Shown: positions 8,832 to 19,028 of the stretch, one piece after another
How the letters are laid out: every line of letters starts with the position of its first letter
Position numbering within the stretch: position 1 is the first letter of the stretch
Source: an uncultured Luteitalea sp.
Lineage (GTDB): Bacteria > Acidobacteriota > Vicinamibacteria > Vicinamibacterales > Vicinamibacteraceae
Length of the DNA: 64,000 nucleotides
Direction of reading: 5' to 3'
Assembly: GCA_934541105.1 (NCBI GenBank)
Contig: CAKTDA010000008.1
Location: 124,001 to 188,000 of the forward strand
Notes under the pieces: generated by a model
Databases searched by the model: none
Seen by the model: the letters and a program-made list of their open reading frames with translations, nothing else
What the model was told of the DNA's origin: nothing
Made by a program: the position numbers and the translations under genes

Positions 8832-9413
8832 ATGACCGCCACTGCCCTGCTCTGGTTGGCCGCCATGTTCGCCGGCAGCCAGCCGGTCCCCGACCTCGCA
8901 CTCGACATCCGCGTGTTCCGCGGTGCCACCGAGGTCACGGCCGAGACGATGGTGACCGTCTATCGGTCGGGGCATGCCACGACCGGCAAGGCGGTGCCGC
9001 AGGCGCCCGGCGGCGAACGACGCATCCCGCTGCCGGCCGGACAGTACGACCTGCGGCTCGTACAGCAGCACGATGGCAAGGTCATCGGCATCGCCACCAC
9101 GAGTCTTCGATTGCTCGTCGATTACCCGGGCGAGTTCCAGCAGCACCTCGAGGTGGTGAACTTCGAGAAGGGGTGGGGTGCGCTGCAGATCAGGCAGTCG
9201 GGTGCGAAGGAGACGACGAAGGTCGCGTGGTCGTCGCGGCTGCTGCGTGCCGACGGCAGCGAGGCCGCGCGCGGCGTGGCAGGCGACGGCTACCAGGTGC
9301 TCGTCGCCCCGGCGGGAACCTACACCGTGGAGATCACGCGGGCCGATGGCACGAAGACCCGCCTCGCCAACGTCGAGGTCCGCGACAACCTCACATACCT
9401 GCGGACGTTCTGA
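8832..9413 (+). CDS. Exported protein of unknown function with two beta-sandwich-like repeats
   Basis: The 193-residue product has a short signal sequence (MTATALLWLAAMFAGSQ). Two similar halves follow: one with GGERRIPLPAGQYDLRLVQ, the other with GDGYQVLVAPAGTYTVEI, each followed by a ligand-like KVIG/KTRL strand. The C-terminal VRDNLTYLRTF resembles the last strand of carboxypeptidase-regulatory or surface-linked sandwich domains. A TACCCT hexamer ends 8 nt before ATG with no Shine-Dalgarno sequence, which suggests a leaderless message. It is divergent from the K+/H+ exchange-like gene and convergent with the phospholipase-like gene. No function is claimed. Confidence 0.75.
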   Translation: MTATALLWLAAMFAGSQPVPDLALDIRVFRGATEVTAETMVTVYRSGHATTGKAVPQAPGGERRIPLPAGQYDLRLVQQHDGKVIGIATTSLRLLVDYPGEFQQHLEVVNFEKGWGALQIRQSGAKETTKVAWSSRLLRADGSEAARGVAGDGYQVLVAPAGTYTVEITRADGTKTRLANVEVRDNLTYLRTF

Positions 9414-9463
9414 CGTCGTCGAAGAGGGCGACGTCCGCCTGAACCCGGTGCCCGATGGCCGGG
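9412..9463. terminator. Bidirectional stem-loops between convergent genes
   Basis: GACGTCG (9412-9418) pairs with CGACGTC (9429-9435). A second stem CCCGG (9444-9448) pairs with CCGGG (9459-9463). Both lie in the 51-bp gap between convergent stops, where a two-way terminator is expected. No long T-run is present, so rho-independent function is uncertain. Confidence 0.4.
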
Positions 9464-9464
9464 A

Positions 9465-10391
9465 CTACGGATTGGTGGGTCGTGGCGCGCGCTTGCGCTG
9501 GGGCGCGCGGGGCGGGCGCGGCTTCGAGAGGTCCGGCTTGCCCGCCGCTTCCCACGCGCCGACGATGTAGGCCGCCACCATCGCGATCGACGCATTGACG
9601 CGCTGTTCGAGCACGGGTCCGGCGCCGGCGTCGGCAAAGCGCGCGAAGTACCCGTCGTCGTACACCTGTCCGGTGCCGATCGCCTGCCGGTCTGCCTCGA
9701 GCACCCGGCCGGTCAGGGCCGCGCTCTCGATGAGCGTCGTGAATGCCGCGGTGCGTGCATCGGTCACGCCGCCGACAGGCGCGGGTGCAATCGTCAGCGA
9801 CGGCCGGAGCCGGGAGAACAGTTCGCTCTCGAACCGGCTGTGGATGCCGTGCTGTCCGGTGACCTGCCCGTCGTAGTTCACGATGGCGTGGAAGGGCACG
9901 TGGGCATCGCCGACGTAGTGCCCGAGGACCGACGCGAAGAACACCACGTTGTCCCAGGCATAGCCGGGACCGTCAGGCCGCGCGATCTGCTCGAAGGCGC
10001 GGCGCAGCCGGCCGTGAATCTCGGCCACCCTCCACGGCAGCGTGCCCTCGGCATTCACCTTCTCGGGGCCGTACCTGGCCACGGCCTCGTCATAGCTGCG
10101 GGGCAGGGCCTCGAACGGGGCCGCGCCATAGGCGTCGAGGTCGAGGAAGTGACGCGACGGCTCTTCGTCGAAGCCCACGTTGCGCCACAGGTCCGGATCG
10201 ATCGAGTGCTCGACGAACGCCACCCGCTGCTGCTCGAACAACTCGCGCAGGCCGGGCGGCAGCAGCGCAATCACGCGATCGGCGATGTACTTGTGCGCCT
10301 CGAATCCCCACGCCTGCGACTCGACGGGCGTGGCGAGGACGAGCGCGACGGGAAGCAGGCAGAGGAACGAGCGGAATCCGCGAGGACGCAT
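9465..10391 (-). CDS. Exported zinc-dependent phospholipase C / S1-P1 nuclease-fold hydrolase
   Basis: The 308-residue product has a signal peptide ending at ESQA, leaving tryptophan near the mature N-terminus (AWGFEAHK). In this superfamily Trp-1 and a following His bind the tri-zinc centre. Further ligand candidates are the Asp of SIDPDLW, the His of RHFLD, the HYVGDAHVPFH block, and the His and Glu of HSRFESE. Members are secreted phospholipases C or single-strand nucleases; which substrate applies cannot be told here. The C-terminus is a basic, proline-rich tail. A TACAAT hexamer ends 8 nt before the ATG, back to back with the gatC promoter. Confidence 0.85.
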   Translation of the reverse strand: MRPRGFRSFLCLLPVALVLATPVESQAWGFEAHKYIADRVIALLPPGLRELFEQQRVAFVEHSIDPDLWRNVGFDEEPSRHFLDLDAYGAAPFEALPRSYDEAVARYGPEKVNAEGTLPWRVAEIHGRLRRAFEQIARPDGPGYAWDNVVFFASVLGHYVGDAHVPFHAIVNYDGQVTGQHGIHSRFESELFSRLRPSLTIAPAPVGGVTDARTAAFTTLIESAALTGRVLEADRQAIGTGQVYDDGYFARFADAGAGPVLEQRVNASIAMVAAYIVGAWEAAGKPDLSKPRPPRAPQRKRAPRPTNP

Positions 10392-10399
10392 CGCTCCCC

Positions 10400-10422
10400 A
10401 TTGTAGGGGCGGAGGGTAGAAT
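10400..10422. promoter_or_regulatory. Back-to-back -10 hexamers for the phospholipase-like gene and gatC
   Basis: On the minus strand TACAAT (10405-10400) ends 8 nt before the phospholipase ATG. On the plus strand TAGAAT (10417-10422) ends 7 nt before the gatC ATG. The whole divergent region is only 38 bp. Both messages would begin at or beside their start codons. Confidence 0.5.
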
Positions 10423-10429
10423 TCCCCCG

Positions 10430-10729
10430 ATGGCTCGCATCACGCCCGACGACATCGATCGCGTCGCCCGACTCGCCCACCTCCGCCTCGACGACGACGC
10501 CCGGCCGCGGCTCGCGGCCGACCTCGAGCACATCCTCGAGTACGTGGACCGCCTCGGCGCCGTCGATACCGACGGCGTCCCGCTGACGGCGCACATCCTC
10601 GAGGGTGCGGGCGACCTGCGCGCCGACGTGCCCGAGCCCTCGTTGAGCGTCGACGACGCGATCGCAAACGCCACCGACGCGAACGCCTCGGCCGGACTGT
10701 TCCGTGTGCCGCGAGTCCTCGGCTCGTGA
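10430..10729 (+). CDS. gatC: Asp/Glu-tRNA amidotransferase subunit C
   Basis: GatC is the small scaffold subunit of GatCAB, which converts mischarged Glu-tRNA(Gln) or Asp-tRNA(Asn) to the amidated form. The 99-residue product starts ITPDDIDRVARLAHLRLDDD and has LEHILEYVDRLGAVDTDGV, both family hallmarks, and ends with the LFRVPRVLG tail. A TAGAAT hexamer directly precedes the ATG without a Shine-Dalgarno sequence. The stop codon overlaps the GTG start of gatA as GTGA. gatB is not in the window. Confidence 0.95.
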   Translation: MARITPDDIDRVARLAHLRLDDDARPRLAADLEHILEYVDRLGAVDTDGVPLTAHILEGAGDLRADVPEPSLSVDDAIANATDANASAGLFRVPRVLGS

Positions 10730-12156
10730 GTGACGTCCGCATGATCGCGCCCGCCACCACAGCCACCGCCGCCTGCACCGCGGCACTCGACGCGATCGCG
10801 GCGGCGTCGCCGCTCAACGCCGTGCTCACGGTGCTCGAGGCCCGGGCACGCGAACGGGCGGCCGGGGTCGATGCCCTGCCGGCGGACGCGCGCGAGCGGC
10901 TGCCGCTCGCGGGCCTGCCGATTGCCATCAAGGACAACCTCTGCGCGCGTGGCACACGCACGACCGCGGGCTCGCGCATGCTCGACGGCTTCGTCTCGCC
11001 CTACGACGCAACGGTCGTCGAGCGCCTCGACGCGGCCGGCGCGATCATCGTCGCCAAGACCAACTGCGACGAGTTCGCGATGGGGTCGTCGAACGAGAAC
11101 TCGGCGTACGGGGCCGTCCGCAACCCCTGGGCGCACGACCGCACGCCCGGTGGATCGAGCGGCGGCTCGGCAGCCATCGTCGCGGCCGGCGCCGTGCCTG
11201 CCGCGCTTGGCTCCGACACCGGCGGATCCATCCGCCAGCCGGCGGCCCTGTGCGGCATCGTCGGCCTCAAGCCGACGTACGGACGCGTGTCGCGGTACGG
11301 GTTGATTGCCTTCGGGTCCTCGCTGGACCAGGTCGGGCCGATGACGCAGACGGTCCGGCAGGCGGGACACGTGCTGGCGGCAATTGCCGGCCCCGATCCG
11401 CGCGATGCGACGACGGTGCACGCGACGCCCTTCGAGGTGCCGGGCGCCGACGTGTCGCTCGAGGGCCTGCGCGTCGGCGTGCCCCGGCGACTGCTCGACG
11501 AAGGCGTGGCCGACGACGTGCTCGCGGCACTCGAGGCGGCGCTCGAGGCGATGGCCGGGCGCGGTGCGACGCTCCACGACATCGAGCTTCCGCACGCGCC
11601 GCACGCGATCCCGACCTATTACCTCGTGGCCACGGCGGAGGCCAGCGCCAACCTTGCCCGCTTCGATGGCGTGCGCTTCGGCTACCGAGCGCCGGCGAGC
11701 GAGTACACGGACCTCGCGTCGATGTACGCGGCCACACGCAGCGGCGGGTTCGGTCCGGAAGTCACGCGCCGCATCCTGCTCGGCACCTACGTGCTCAGCG
11801 CGGGGTACTACGAGGCGTACTACCGCAAGGCGCAGCAGGTGCGCACGCTGATTGCGCGCGACTACGAGCGTGCGTTCGGATCGGTCGACGTGGTGGCAAT
11901 GCCCACCACGCCGACGACGGCGTTCAGGCTCGGGGAGAAGATGGAAGACCCGCTGCAGATGTACCTGGCCGACGTCTTCACGGTGAGCGCGAACCTGGCG
12001 GGCCTGCCGGGCATCAGCGTGCCGTGCGGCCTCGGCCGCGAGGGGTTGCCGGTCGGCCTGCAGTTCATCGCGCCGGCATTCGCGGAAACGATGCTGCTGC
12101 GCGCGGCCGCGGCGTACGAAGACGCGCGCGGCCCGTTCGCACGCCCTCCGGCTTAA
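10726..12156 (+). CDS. gatA: Asp/Glu-tRNA amidotransferase subunit A
   Basis: GatA is the glutaminase subunit of GatCAB and releases ammonia for transamidation. The 476-residue amidase-signature protein has the catalytic lysine in LPIAIKDNLCARG. The Ser-cisSer region reads PGGSSGGSAAIVAAG followed by GSDTGGSIRQPAALCGIVGLK. The C-terminal half has NLAGLPGISVPCG and GLPVGLQFIAP as expected. The GTG start overlaps the gatC stop; a second start, ATG at 10741, is possible. Its TAA overlaps the stop of the convergent membrane-protein gene by two bases (TTAA). Confidence 0.96.
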   Translation: MSDVRMIAPATTATAACTAALDAIAAASPLNAVLTVLEARARERAAGVDALPADARERLPLAGLPIAIKDNLCARGTRTTAGSRMLDGFVSPYDATVVERLDAAGAIIVAKTNCDEFAMGSSNENSAYGAVRNPWAHDRTPGGSSGGSAAIVAAGAVPAALGSDTGGSIRQPAALCGIVGLKPTYGRVSRYGLIAFGSSLDQVGPMTQTVRQAGHVLAAIAGPDPRDATTVHATPFEVPGADVSLEGLRVGVPRRLLDEGVADDVLAALEAALEAMAGRGATLHDIELPHAPHAIPTYYLVATAEASANLARFDGVRFGYRAPASEYTDLASMYAATRSGGFGPEVTRRILLGTYVLSAGYYEAYYRKAQQVRTLIARDYERAFGSVDVVAMPTTPTTAFRLGEKMEDPLQMYLADVFTVSANLAGLPGISVPCGLGREGLPVGLQFIAPAFAETMLLRAAAAYEDARGPFARPPA

Positions 12157-12494
12157 GCCGCCACGAGCGCCTGGGTGCCCTTGACGCCCAGCCACACAAG
12201 CAGGGCGACGAGGAGGAACGGCACGAGGGGGATGGCGACGACCGCGACGAGCGCGAGCAGCCCCACGCCGCCGAGCACGAGCATCACCACGAAGGAGATC
12301 GCGAGCCCGAGCGCACCGAAGACGAGCCCGAACACGAGACCGAGCGCCCCGAACACCAGCCCGAACAGCGTCTTCAGCAGCATGATCGGGAAGAACAGGA
12401 CCCAGAGCACCGCGCGCACGGCCAGCCATGTCAACGTGAGCACGCCCGCCACTGCCGCCGCGACGAGCGCAAGACCCACGACCAGCATTTCCAT
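12153..12494 (-). CDS. Small, almost entirely hydrophobic membrane protein
   Basis: The 113-residue product is a chain of hydrophobic segments with little polar sequence, including a near-duplicate LFGLVFGALGLVFGLVFGAL. I predict three to four membrane helices. The start (MEMLVVGLAL) is fixed by a perfect AAAGGAGGTG Shine-Dalgarno sequence 7 bases upstream, one of the strongest in the window. A much longer ORF in this frame, extending to 13901, is antisense to the sigma-54 activator and is a shadow. No family is recognised. It is divergent from the activator gene by 72 bp. Confidence 0.75.
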   Translation of the reverse strand: MEMLVVGLALVAAAVAGVLTLTWLAVRAVLWVLFFPIMLLKTLFGLVFGALGLVFGLVFGALGLAISFVVMLVLGGVGLLALVAVVAIPLVPFLLVALLVWLGVKGTQALVAA

Positions 12495-12566
12495 CGGCGC
12501 CACCTCCTTTGGAGCAATGAGACGAGTTGGCCGCCGGCAGGGTTCGGCGTGCGGTATCGTGCCAGC

Positions 12567-14135
<1,569 letters not shown>

Positions 14136-14140
14136 CGGGG

Positions 14141-14187
14141 CTCGGGGGTCAGGGTTCGGGATTCGGGATTCGGGATTCGGGTTTCGA
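14141..14187. repeat. Heptanucleotide tandem repeat
   Basis: Units GTTCGGG, ATTCGGG three times and TTTCGAA follow two more degenerate 7-mers, all in strict 7-bp register. The array starts 6 bp after the activator stop. The rest of the 14136-14370 gap holds the sigma-54-type promoter and a perfect palindrome GGGTCGACCC at 14304-14313, possibly an activator site. Confidence 0.8.
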
Positions 14188-14327
14188 ACAACCTGCCTTG
14201 AAACAGCCATATTGGCGCTTCTCCCGCAACATGCGCGGCGGCCAGCGGCTCCACTCTTCACCGCAAAGTCTGATTAACCGCCTCAAAGCCAGGCACTTGG
14301 CATGGGTCGACCCGGCGACGCCATCGG

Positions 14328-14343
14328 TGGCCGCGCGATTGCT
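14328..14343 (+). promoter_or_regulatory. Candidate sigma-54 (-24/-12) promoter
   Basis: The site reads TGGCCGCGCGATTGCT. It has the invariant GG-N10-GC spacing (GG 14329-14330, GC 14341-14342), a full TTGCT -12 element and TGGC of the -24 element; the ACG that normally follows is replaced by CGC. Transcription would start near 14354. That leaves a short leader with TGAGGA at 14356-14361 before the ATG at 14371. Its position directly after a sigma-54 activator gene strengthens the call. Confidence 0.6.
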
Positions 14344-14370
14344 CACTCCACGCGCTGAGGACGACGTGCA

Positions 14371-14601
14371 ATGAGCCAGCGACACGTGGAACAAGTGATC
14401 GGGCGTCTCGCCACCGACGAACACTGGCGTACCCGCTACAGGCACGCGCCACAGGACGCACTCGATGCGTTGATCGCGGATGGCGACCTGAGCCTCTCCC
14501 CGACCGAACGGCGAGCCCTGCTCGGCACGCCCTCGGCGGCCTTCGACGCGCTTGCCGGCGCTCTCGATCCCCGACTCCAGCGCATGGAGGCGCAGTCGTG
14601 A
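14371..14601 (+). CDS. Small NHLP-leader-like (Os1348-type) protein leading an exporter operon
   Basis: The 76-residue product has a compact helical pattern: HVEQVIGRLATDEHWRTRY, then a DALDALIADG loop, LSPTERRALLG, and a final LDPRLQRM. From memory this matches the Os1348/Nif11-like clan of nitrile-hydratase-leader-related small proteins, some members of which are RiPP precursors. There is no Gly-Gly cleavage site and no cysteine- or serine-rich core. No modification enzyme is encoded nearby, so a precursor role is not supported. It is the first gene after the sigma-54-type promoter, and its stop overlaps the GTG of tolC as GTGA, which ties its translation to the exporter. A regulatory or cargo role is inference. 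Confidence 0.7.
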   Translation: MSQRHVEQVIGRLATDEHWRTRYRHAPQDALDALIADGDLSLSPTERRALLGTPSAAFDALAGALDPRLQRMEAQS

Positions 14602-16190
14602 GGCCTGGCGCCCGCGGGGCGGGCCTGTTCGCGGCATGTGCCCTGGCGATGGCCGCGGCGGCCCACGCCCAGCCCGTGCCGCTCACGCTGGCCGACGCCA
14701 CTGCCCGTGCCCTGGAACGCCTGCCGGCAGTTGCCATTCAGCGCGACGCCATCGAGATCGCCGCGCAACGCGAAGTGCGCGCGGCAGCGGCCTACGACCC
14801 GGTGCTGCGGTTCGAAGGACGCGCGCGCACCCACACCGATCCCCTCAACACGCTGTTCGTCGGCGCGCCGCCCGGGGCACTCGGCCCGCGCACGACGGGC
14901 GTGCAGACGAGCGTCGCGTGGAGCCGCCTGTTCCAGGGCGGCGGCACGCTGGCCGTCACCGGTTCGCTCGCGCGCGACACCACGAACGGCCGGTTCGCGC
15001 TGCTCTCGCCCGCCTGGCTCACGAGCGCCGGCCTCGAGTTCCGCCAGCCGCTGCGGGCCGGTCGCCGCATCGACGCGCAGCGCCATGCCGTGAAGGTCTC
15101 GGCCCTCGATGCCACCCGGAGCCGCGCCGCGCTCGAGCGCGTCGTCTCGGACACCGTGGCGGCAACCGAGCGCGCCTACTGGGCGGTGCTCGCCCGCCGC
15201 GAGGACGTGCAGACGCGTGAGCAGTCCCTGACGCGTGCCGAGGCACAGCGCGACGACGTCGCCGTGCGCATCGAGGCCGGCACCGCAGCCGAAGCCGACG
15301 CCGCGGCACCGCTCGCAGAGATCGCGCGACGCCGCGCCGACCTCGTCCGCGCCCGCGACGAAGCGACACGCGCCGCGATTGCGCTCCGTCACCTGATGGC
15401 CGGCAGCACCGACGCGCCGGACTGGTCGCTCGCCTTCGCGATCGCCGACGAGCCCCCGCCCCCGCCGCGCGTGGCACCGGTCGACGTCCTCGTCGCCGAG
15501 GCACTCGCACGCCGTGCGGAACTCGACGTCGTCGAGGCCGAACGGCAGATGGCCGCCCTCGACACCGCACTCGCCCGCGATCGCACACGCACGCAGGTCG
15601 ATCTCGTTGCGTCGTACACGCTGCGCGGCCTCGCCGGGCGCGAGAACGAGGACATGGTCGTCCCGTTCCCGGGGGCGTCGATCGTCGTGCCTTCCGCCCA
15701 GCAGGGAGGGCTCGACGATGCGCTGCAGACGCTGGCGATGCATCGGTTCTCGGATGCCTGGGTCGGCGTGACGATCGGGCTGCCGGTGGGCAGGCGCGCC
15801 GCGAAGGCCGACATGGAGGCCGCCACGATCGCCGAGCGCCGCACGCACCTGCTGCGCGACCAGATCGCCCGGCGCATCGCCGCCGAAGTGCGCACGGCCG
15901 CGGCCGCGCTCACCGCCGCGCGCGAACGCGTGGACGCCGCGCAGGCCCTCGATGCGGCCGCCATCGACCTGCTCGCTGCCGAGCAGGCCCGGTTCGACAC
16001 CGGCCAGAGCAGCACGTTCCTGCTGCTCACCCGTCAGACCGAGCGTGAACAGGCGGCGCTCGCCCTGACGGCGGCGCGTGCCGATGCCGCGCTCGCCACC
16101 ACGGAACTGCTGCGTGCCACCGGGCAACTGCTCGAACGGCGGGGCATCACGCTGGCCGCACCGGCCATCGACAAGGGGACTTCGCGATGA
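14598..16190 (+). CDS. TolC-family outer-membrane efflux protein
   Basis: The 530-residue product has a signal peptide ending AAAAHAQ and two repeats of the outer membrane efflux fold. Each repeat has long alanine-rich alpha-helices for the periplasmic tunnel (for example AEAQRDDVAVRIEAGTAAEA and TAARERVDAAQALDAAAID), and the barrel segments lie between them. It would form the trimeric exit duct for the exporter encoded downstream. The GTG start overlaps the small upstream gene, and the TGA overlaps the membrane-fusion protein ATG as ATGA. Confidence 0.93.
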   Translation: MRPGARGAGLFAACALAMAAAAHAQPVPLTLADATARALERLPAVAIQRDAIEIAAQREVRAAAAYDPVLRFEGRARTHTDPLNTLFVGAPPGALGPRTTGVQTSVAWSRLFQGGGTLAVTGSLARDTTNGRFALLSPAWLTSAGLEFRQPLRAGRRIDAQRHAVKVSALDATRSRAALERVVSDTVAATERAYWAVLARREDVQTREQSLTRAEAQRDDVAVRIEAGTAAEADAAAPLAEIARRRADLVRARDEATRAAIALRHLMAGSTDAPDWSLAFAIADEPPPPPRVAPVDVLVAEALARRAELDVVEAERQMAALDTALARDRTRTQVDLVASYTLRGLAGRENEDMVVPFPGASIVVPSAQQGGLDDALQTLAMHRFSDAWVGVTIGLPVGRRAAKADMEAATIAERRTHLLRDQIARRIAAEVRTAAAALTAARERVDAAQALDAAAIDLLAAEQARFDTGQSSTFLLLTRQTEREQAALALTAARADAALATTELLRATGQLLERRGITLAAPAIDKGTSR

Positions 16191-17182
16191 CACGCAGGAC
16201 TCGCGCCGCAACACTCACCACGCTCGTGGTCGTCACGCTCGCCGGATGCCGTGGCGGTGACGACGAGGGCGTCCTCCGACTGAACGGGCGCATCGAGGCC
16301 GCCACCGTGGACCTTGCGCCCCGCGTGCAGGGCCGCGTCGTCGAGGTCCTCGTACGCGAGGGCGATCGCGTGAAGGCAGGCGACCTGCTCGTGCGCCTGG
16401 ATCTCGGAGAGGTCGCAGTGGCGCCTGCGCGCGATGCCGAGACCGTGGCTGCCGCAGAGGCGCGCGTGCGCGACCTCGCGTCGGGCAGCCGCCCCGCCGA
16501 GATCGCGGCCGCGGAGGCCGAACGCACGGACCGCGCCGCCGCACTGCAACTCGCTAGCGAGGAGCTCGAACGTCAGCGCCTGCTGCGCAGCCGCAAGGTC
16601 GGGACCCAACGCGACCTCGATCGGGCCACCGCGGACGTCGCACGCGCCAGGGCTGCCGTGGACGCCGCAACCGAGCGGCTCCGGCTCGTGCGCCAGGGCT
16701 TCCGCGAGTGGCAGACGCGGCAGGCGCGCGCCGAACTGGGCCGCGCCGAGCGCGTGAAGGAGCAGTCGGAGATCGTCGTGCGCGAGGCCGAACTGCGCGC
16801 ACCCGCCGATGCCGTGGTGCTGCATCGCCTCGTGGAGCCCGGCGCGCTCGCCGGCCCCGGGTTGCCGGCGATCACGCTCGGCCTCGCGCACCGGCTGTAC
16901 GTCCGCACGTTCGTGCCCGAGCCACGCCTCGGGCAGGTGCGCCAGGGCCAGGCCGTGCACGTTGTCGTCGATGCCTATCCGGATCGATCGTTCCCGGCCC
17001 GCGTCGGCGAGATCGCGCCGACCGCGGAGTTCACGCCCAAGGCCGTCGAGACGCGCGAGGAGCGGATCAACCTCGTCTACGCCGCAAAGGTCGACCTCGA
17101 CGCCGGCTGGGACAGCACGCTGGTGCCGGGACAGCCGGCCGAGGTGCTCGTCGCGCCGGAGGCGGCGGGAGCCCGGCCATGA
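16187..17182 (+). CDS. Membrane-fusion (HlyD/YbhG-type) periplasmic adaptor, probable lipoprotein
   Basis: The 331-residue product has a lipobox-like LAGC near residue 22 after a short hydrophobic leader. It continues with the biotinyl-lipoyl-like half RIEAATVDLAPRVQGRVVEVLV and a long helical hairpin (about residues 80-190). The second lipoyl half and beta-barrel (LRAPADAVVLHRLVEPGAL) are followed by a C-terminal domain. It would bridge the inner-membrane ABC transporter and the TolC duct. It overlaps both neighbours by four bases. The order adaptor, ATPase, ATPase, permease resembles the ybhGFSR drug exporter of enterobacteria. Confidence 0.92.
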   Translation: MTRRTRAATLTTLVVVTLAGCRGGDDEGVLRLNGRIEAATVDLAPRVQGRVVEVLVREGDRVKAGDLLVRLDLGEVAVAPARDAETVAAAEARVRDLASGSRPAEIAAAEAERTDRAAALQLASEELERQRLLRSRKVGTQRDLDRATADVARARAAVDAATERLRLVRQGFREWQTRQARAELGRAERVKEQSEIVVREAELRAPADAVVLHRLVEPGALAGPGLPAITLGLAHRLYVRTFVPEPRLGQVRQGQAVHVVVDAYPDRSFPARVGEIAPTAEFTPKAVETREERINLVYAAKVDLDAGWDSTLVPGQPAEVLVAPEAAGARP

Positions 17183-18081
17183 CGGCAATGGTTCGCACCA
17201 CCGATCTCGCGATGCGATTCGGCACGACCGACGCACTGCGCGGCATCACGCTCGACATCGCGCGCGGCGAGCTGTTCGCGCTGCTCGGGCCCGACGGGGC
17301 GGGCAAGACGACGTTTTTCCGGCTCGTGGCCGGCCTGATCCGTCCGACCGGCGGACGCGTGGACGTCGCCGGCGTTCGCACGTTCGGCCTCGTGCCGCAG
17401 CGCTTCTCGCTCTACGAGGACCTCACGATCGACGAGAACCTGCGGCTGCGCGCGCGCCTCTACGACGTGCCCGACGACGTCGCGGCGGCCCGCACCGCGG
17501 ACCTGCTCGCGCGCGTCGGGCTCGATCGATTCAGGGCGCGGCTTGCCGGAGCGTTGTCGGGCGGCATGAAGCAGAAGCTCGCGCTCGTGAGCGCGTTGCT
17601 GACGCAGCCCGAACTGCTGCTCCTCGACGAACCGACGACGGGCGTCGACCCCGTGTCGCGCCGCGAGTTCTGGATCCTGCTGAACCAGTTGCACCACGAC
17701 GGACTCACCCTCGTCGTCTCCACGCCGTACATGGACGAAGCCGAGTACGCCTCGCGCGTCGCGTTCCTCGATCGCGGCCTCGTCACCGCCATCGGCACGC
17801 GCGACGCGATCGCCGCGGACTTCCCGCGCGCGATCGTCGAGGTCCGCAGCCAGGATCGGATGCGCGTCCGGCGCCTCCTCGCAGGCCTCGAGCCGGTGGA
17901 CGACGTCTCGCTGTTCGGCACGCGACTGCACGTGCGCGGCCGATCGGGCGATGCCGAACGGCTGCGCGACGCCGTCACGCGCGCGCTCGGCGACGCGGTG
18001 GATGCCGGCGACGTGCGCGTGATCGCACCGTCGCTCGAGGACGTCTTCGTCTGGCGCGGTGAACAGGAGGCCGCGCGATGA
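17179..18081 (+). CDS. ABC transporter ATPase, first of a tandem pair
   Basis: The 300-residue nucleotide-binding protein has Walker A GPDGAGKTT (about residues 39-47), signature LSGGMKQK, Walker B LLLLDEPTTGVDP and the switch region VVSTPYMDEAEY. The C-terminal extension ends with the ABC-2 type tail SLEDVFVWR. With the next gene it corresponds to the two halves that are fused in YbhF of E. coli. It overlaps both neighbours by four bases. The transported compound is unknown. Confidence 0.94.
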   Translation: MTAMVRTTDLAMRFGTTDALRGITLDIARGELFALLGPDGAGKTTFFRLVAGLIRPTGGRVDVAGVRTFGLVPQRFSLYEDLTIDENLRLRARLYDVPDDVAAARTADLLARVGLDRFRARLAGALSGGMKQKLALVSALLTQPELLLLDEPTTGVDPVSRREFWILLNQLHHDGLTLVVSTPYMDEAEYASRVAFLDRGLVTAIGTRDAIAADFPRAIVEVRSQDRMRVRRLLAGLEPVDDVSLFGTRLHVRGRSGDAERLRDAVTRALGDAVDAGDVRVIAPSLEDVFVWRGEQEAAR

Positions 18082-19028
18082 CTGCGCCCGACGGCGACGT
18101 GCTCGTCAGCGCTCGCGGCCTGACCCGTCGCTTCGGCAACTTCGTGGCCGTGCGGGGCATCGACGTGGACCTGCCGCGCGGCCGCGTCTTCGGCTTCCTC
18201 GGCCCGAACGGGTCGGGCAAGTCCACGACCATCCGCATGCTCGCCGGGCTGCTCGCACCGTCGGCAGGCCACGTCACCGGCTTCGGCGGGCTCGATCTCG
18301 CGCGGTCGACCGAGGCATGGAAGCGGCGCCTCGGCTACATGAGCCAGAAGTTCTCCCTCTACCTCGATCTCACCGTGGACGAGAACCTGCGCTTCTTCGG
18401 CTCCGTGTACGGGCTGCCGCGAGGCGACCTGTCGGCACGAATCGAGGCACTCGCGCGGCGGTTGCAGTTCGGCGACGTGCGCGCCCGGATGACCGAGGGC
18501 CTGTCCACCGGCCTGCGGCAGCGGGTGGCGCTTGCCGCGGCGTTGCTCCACGAGCCCGAACTGCTGTTCCTCGACGAGCCGACGGGAGGCGTGGATCCCG
18601 GCGGACGCCGCCTGTTCTGGGACCTGATCTACGAGCTGGCGGCCGAGCGCGGCATGACGGTGCTCGTCACCACGCACTACATGGACGAGGCCGAGCAGTG
18701 CGATCGGCTGGCGTTCATCCTCGACGGCAGCATCATCGCCGATGGCTCGCCCGCGCACCTGAAGGCCCATCTCTCCGGGCGGCTGCTCGAACTCGTCGTC
18801 GAGGGCGACGCGTTCCTGGCGCTCGAGGCGCTGCGCGCACACGCCGCCTTCGAGGACGTCTACCTCGCCGGGCGCCGGCTGCGCGCCGTGCTGCGCAACG
18901 CCGACGACGACGCGGCGGTGGGGCGGCTGCGCACGCACGGCGAGCCGCGGCCGGTCGAACCGTCGCTCGAGGACGTGTTCGTCTCGCTCGCGCGGAGTCG
19001 CGGCGCACGCACGGAGGACGCGGCATGA
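18078..19028 (+). CDS. ABC transporter ATPase, second of a tandem pair
   Basis: The 316-residue product has Walker A GPNGSGKSTT, Walker B LLFLDEPTGGVDP and switch VTTHYMDEAEQ. The signature is LSTGLRQR, with Thr in place of the first Gly of LSGG, so one composite ATP site may be less active. A C-terminal regulatory tail ends SLEDVFVSLARS. The two NBDs could assemble as a heterodimer on a permease dimer. It starts with ATGA on the previous stop and ends with ATGA on the permease start. Confidence 0.94.
   Translation: MTAPDGDVLVSARGLTRRFGNFVAVRGIDVDLPRGRVFGFLGPNGSGKSTTIRMLAGLLAPSAGHVTGFGGLDLARSTEAWKRRLGYMSQKFSLYLDLTVDENLRFFGSVYGLPRGDLSARIEALARRLQFGDVRARMTEGLSTGLRQRVALAAALLHEPELLFLDEPTGGVDPGGRRLFWDLIYELAAERGMTVLVTTHYMDEAEQCDRLAFILDGSIIADGSPAHLKAHLSGRLLELVVEGDAFLALEALRAHAAFEDVYLAGRRLRAVLRNADDDAAVGRLRTHGEPRPVEPSLEDVFVSLARSRGARTEDAA

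Noticed and set aside
14371..14601. RiPP precursor peptide
   Set aside because: No double-glycine leader end, no Cys/Ser/Thr-rich core, and no maturase gene nearby; kept only as an NHLP-leader-like protein.
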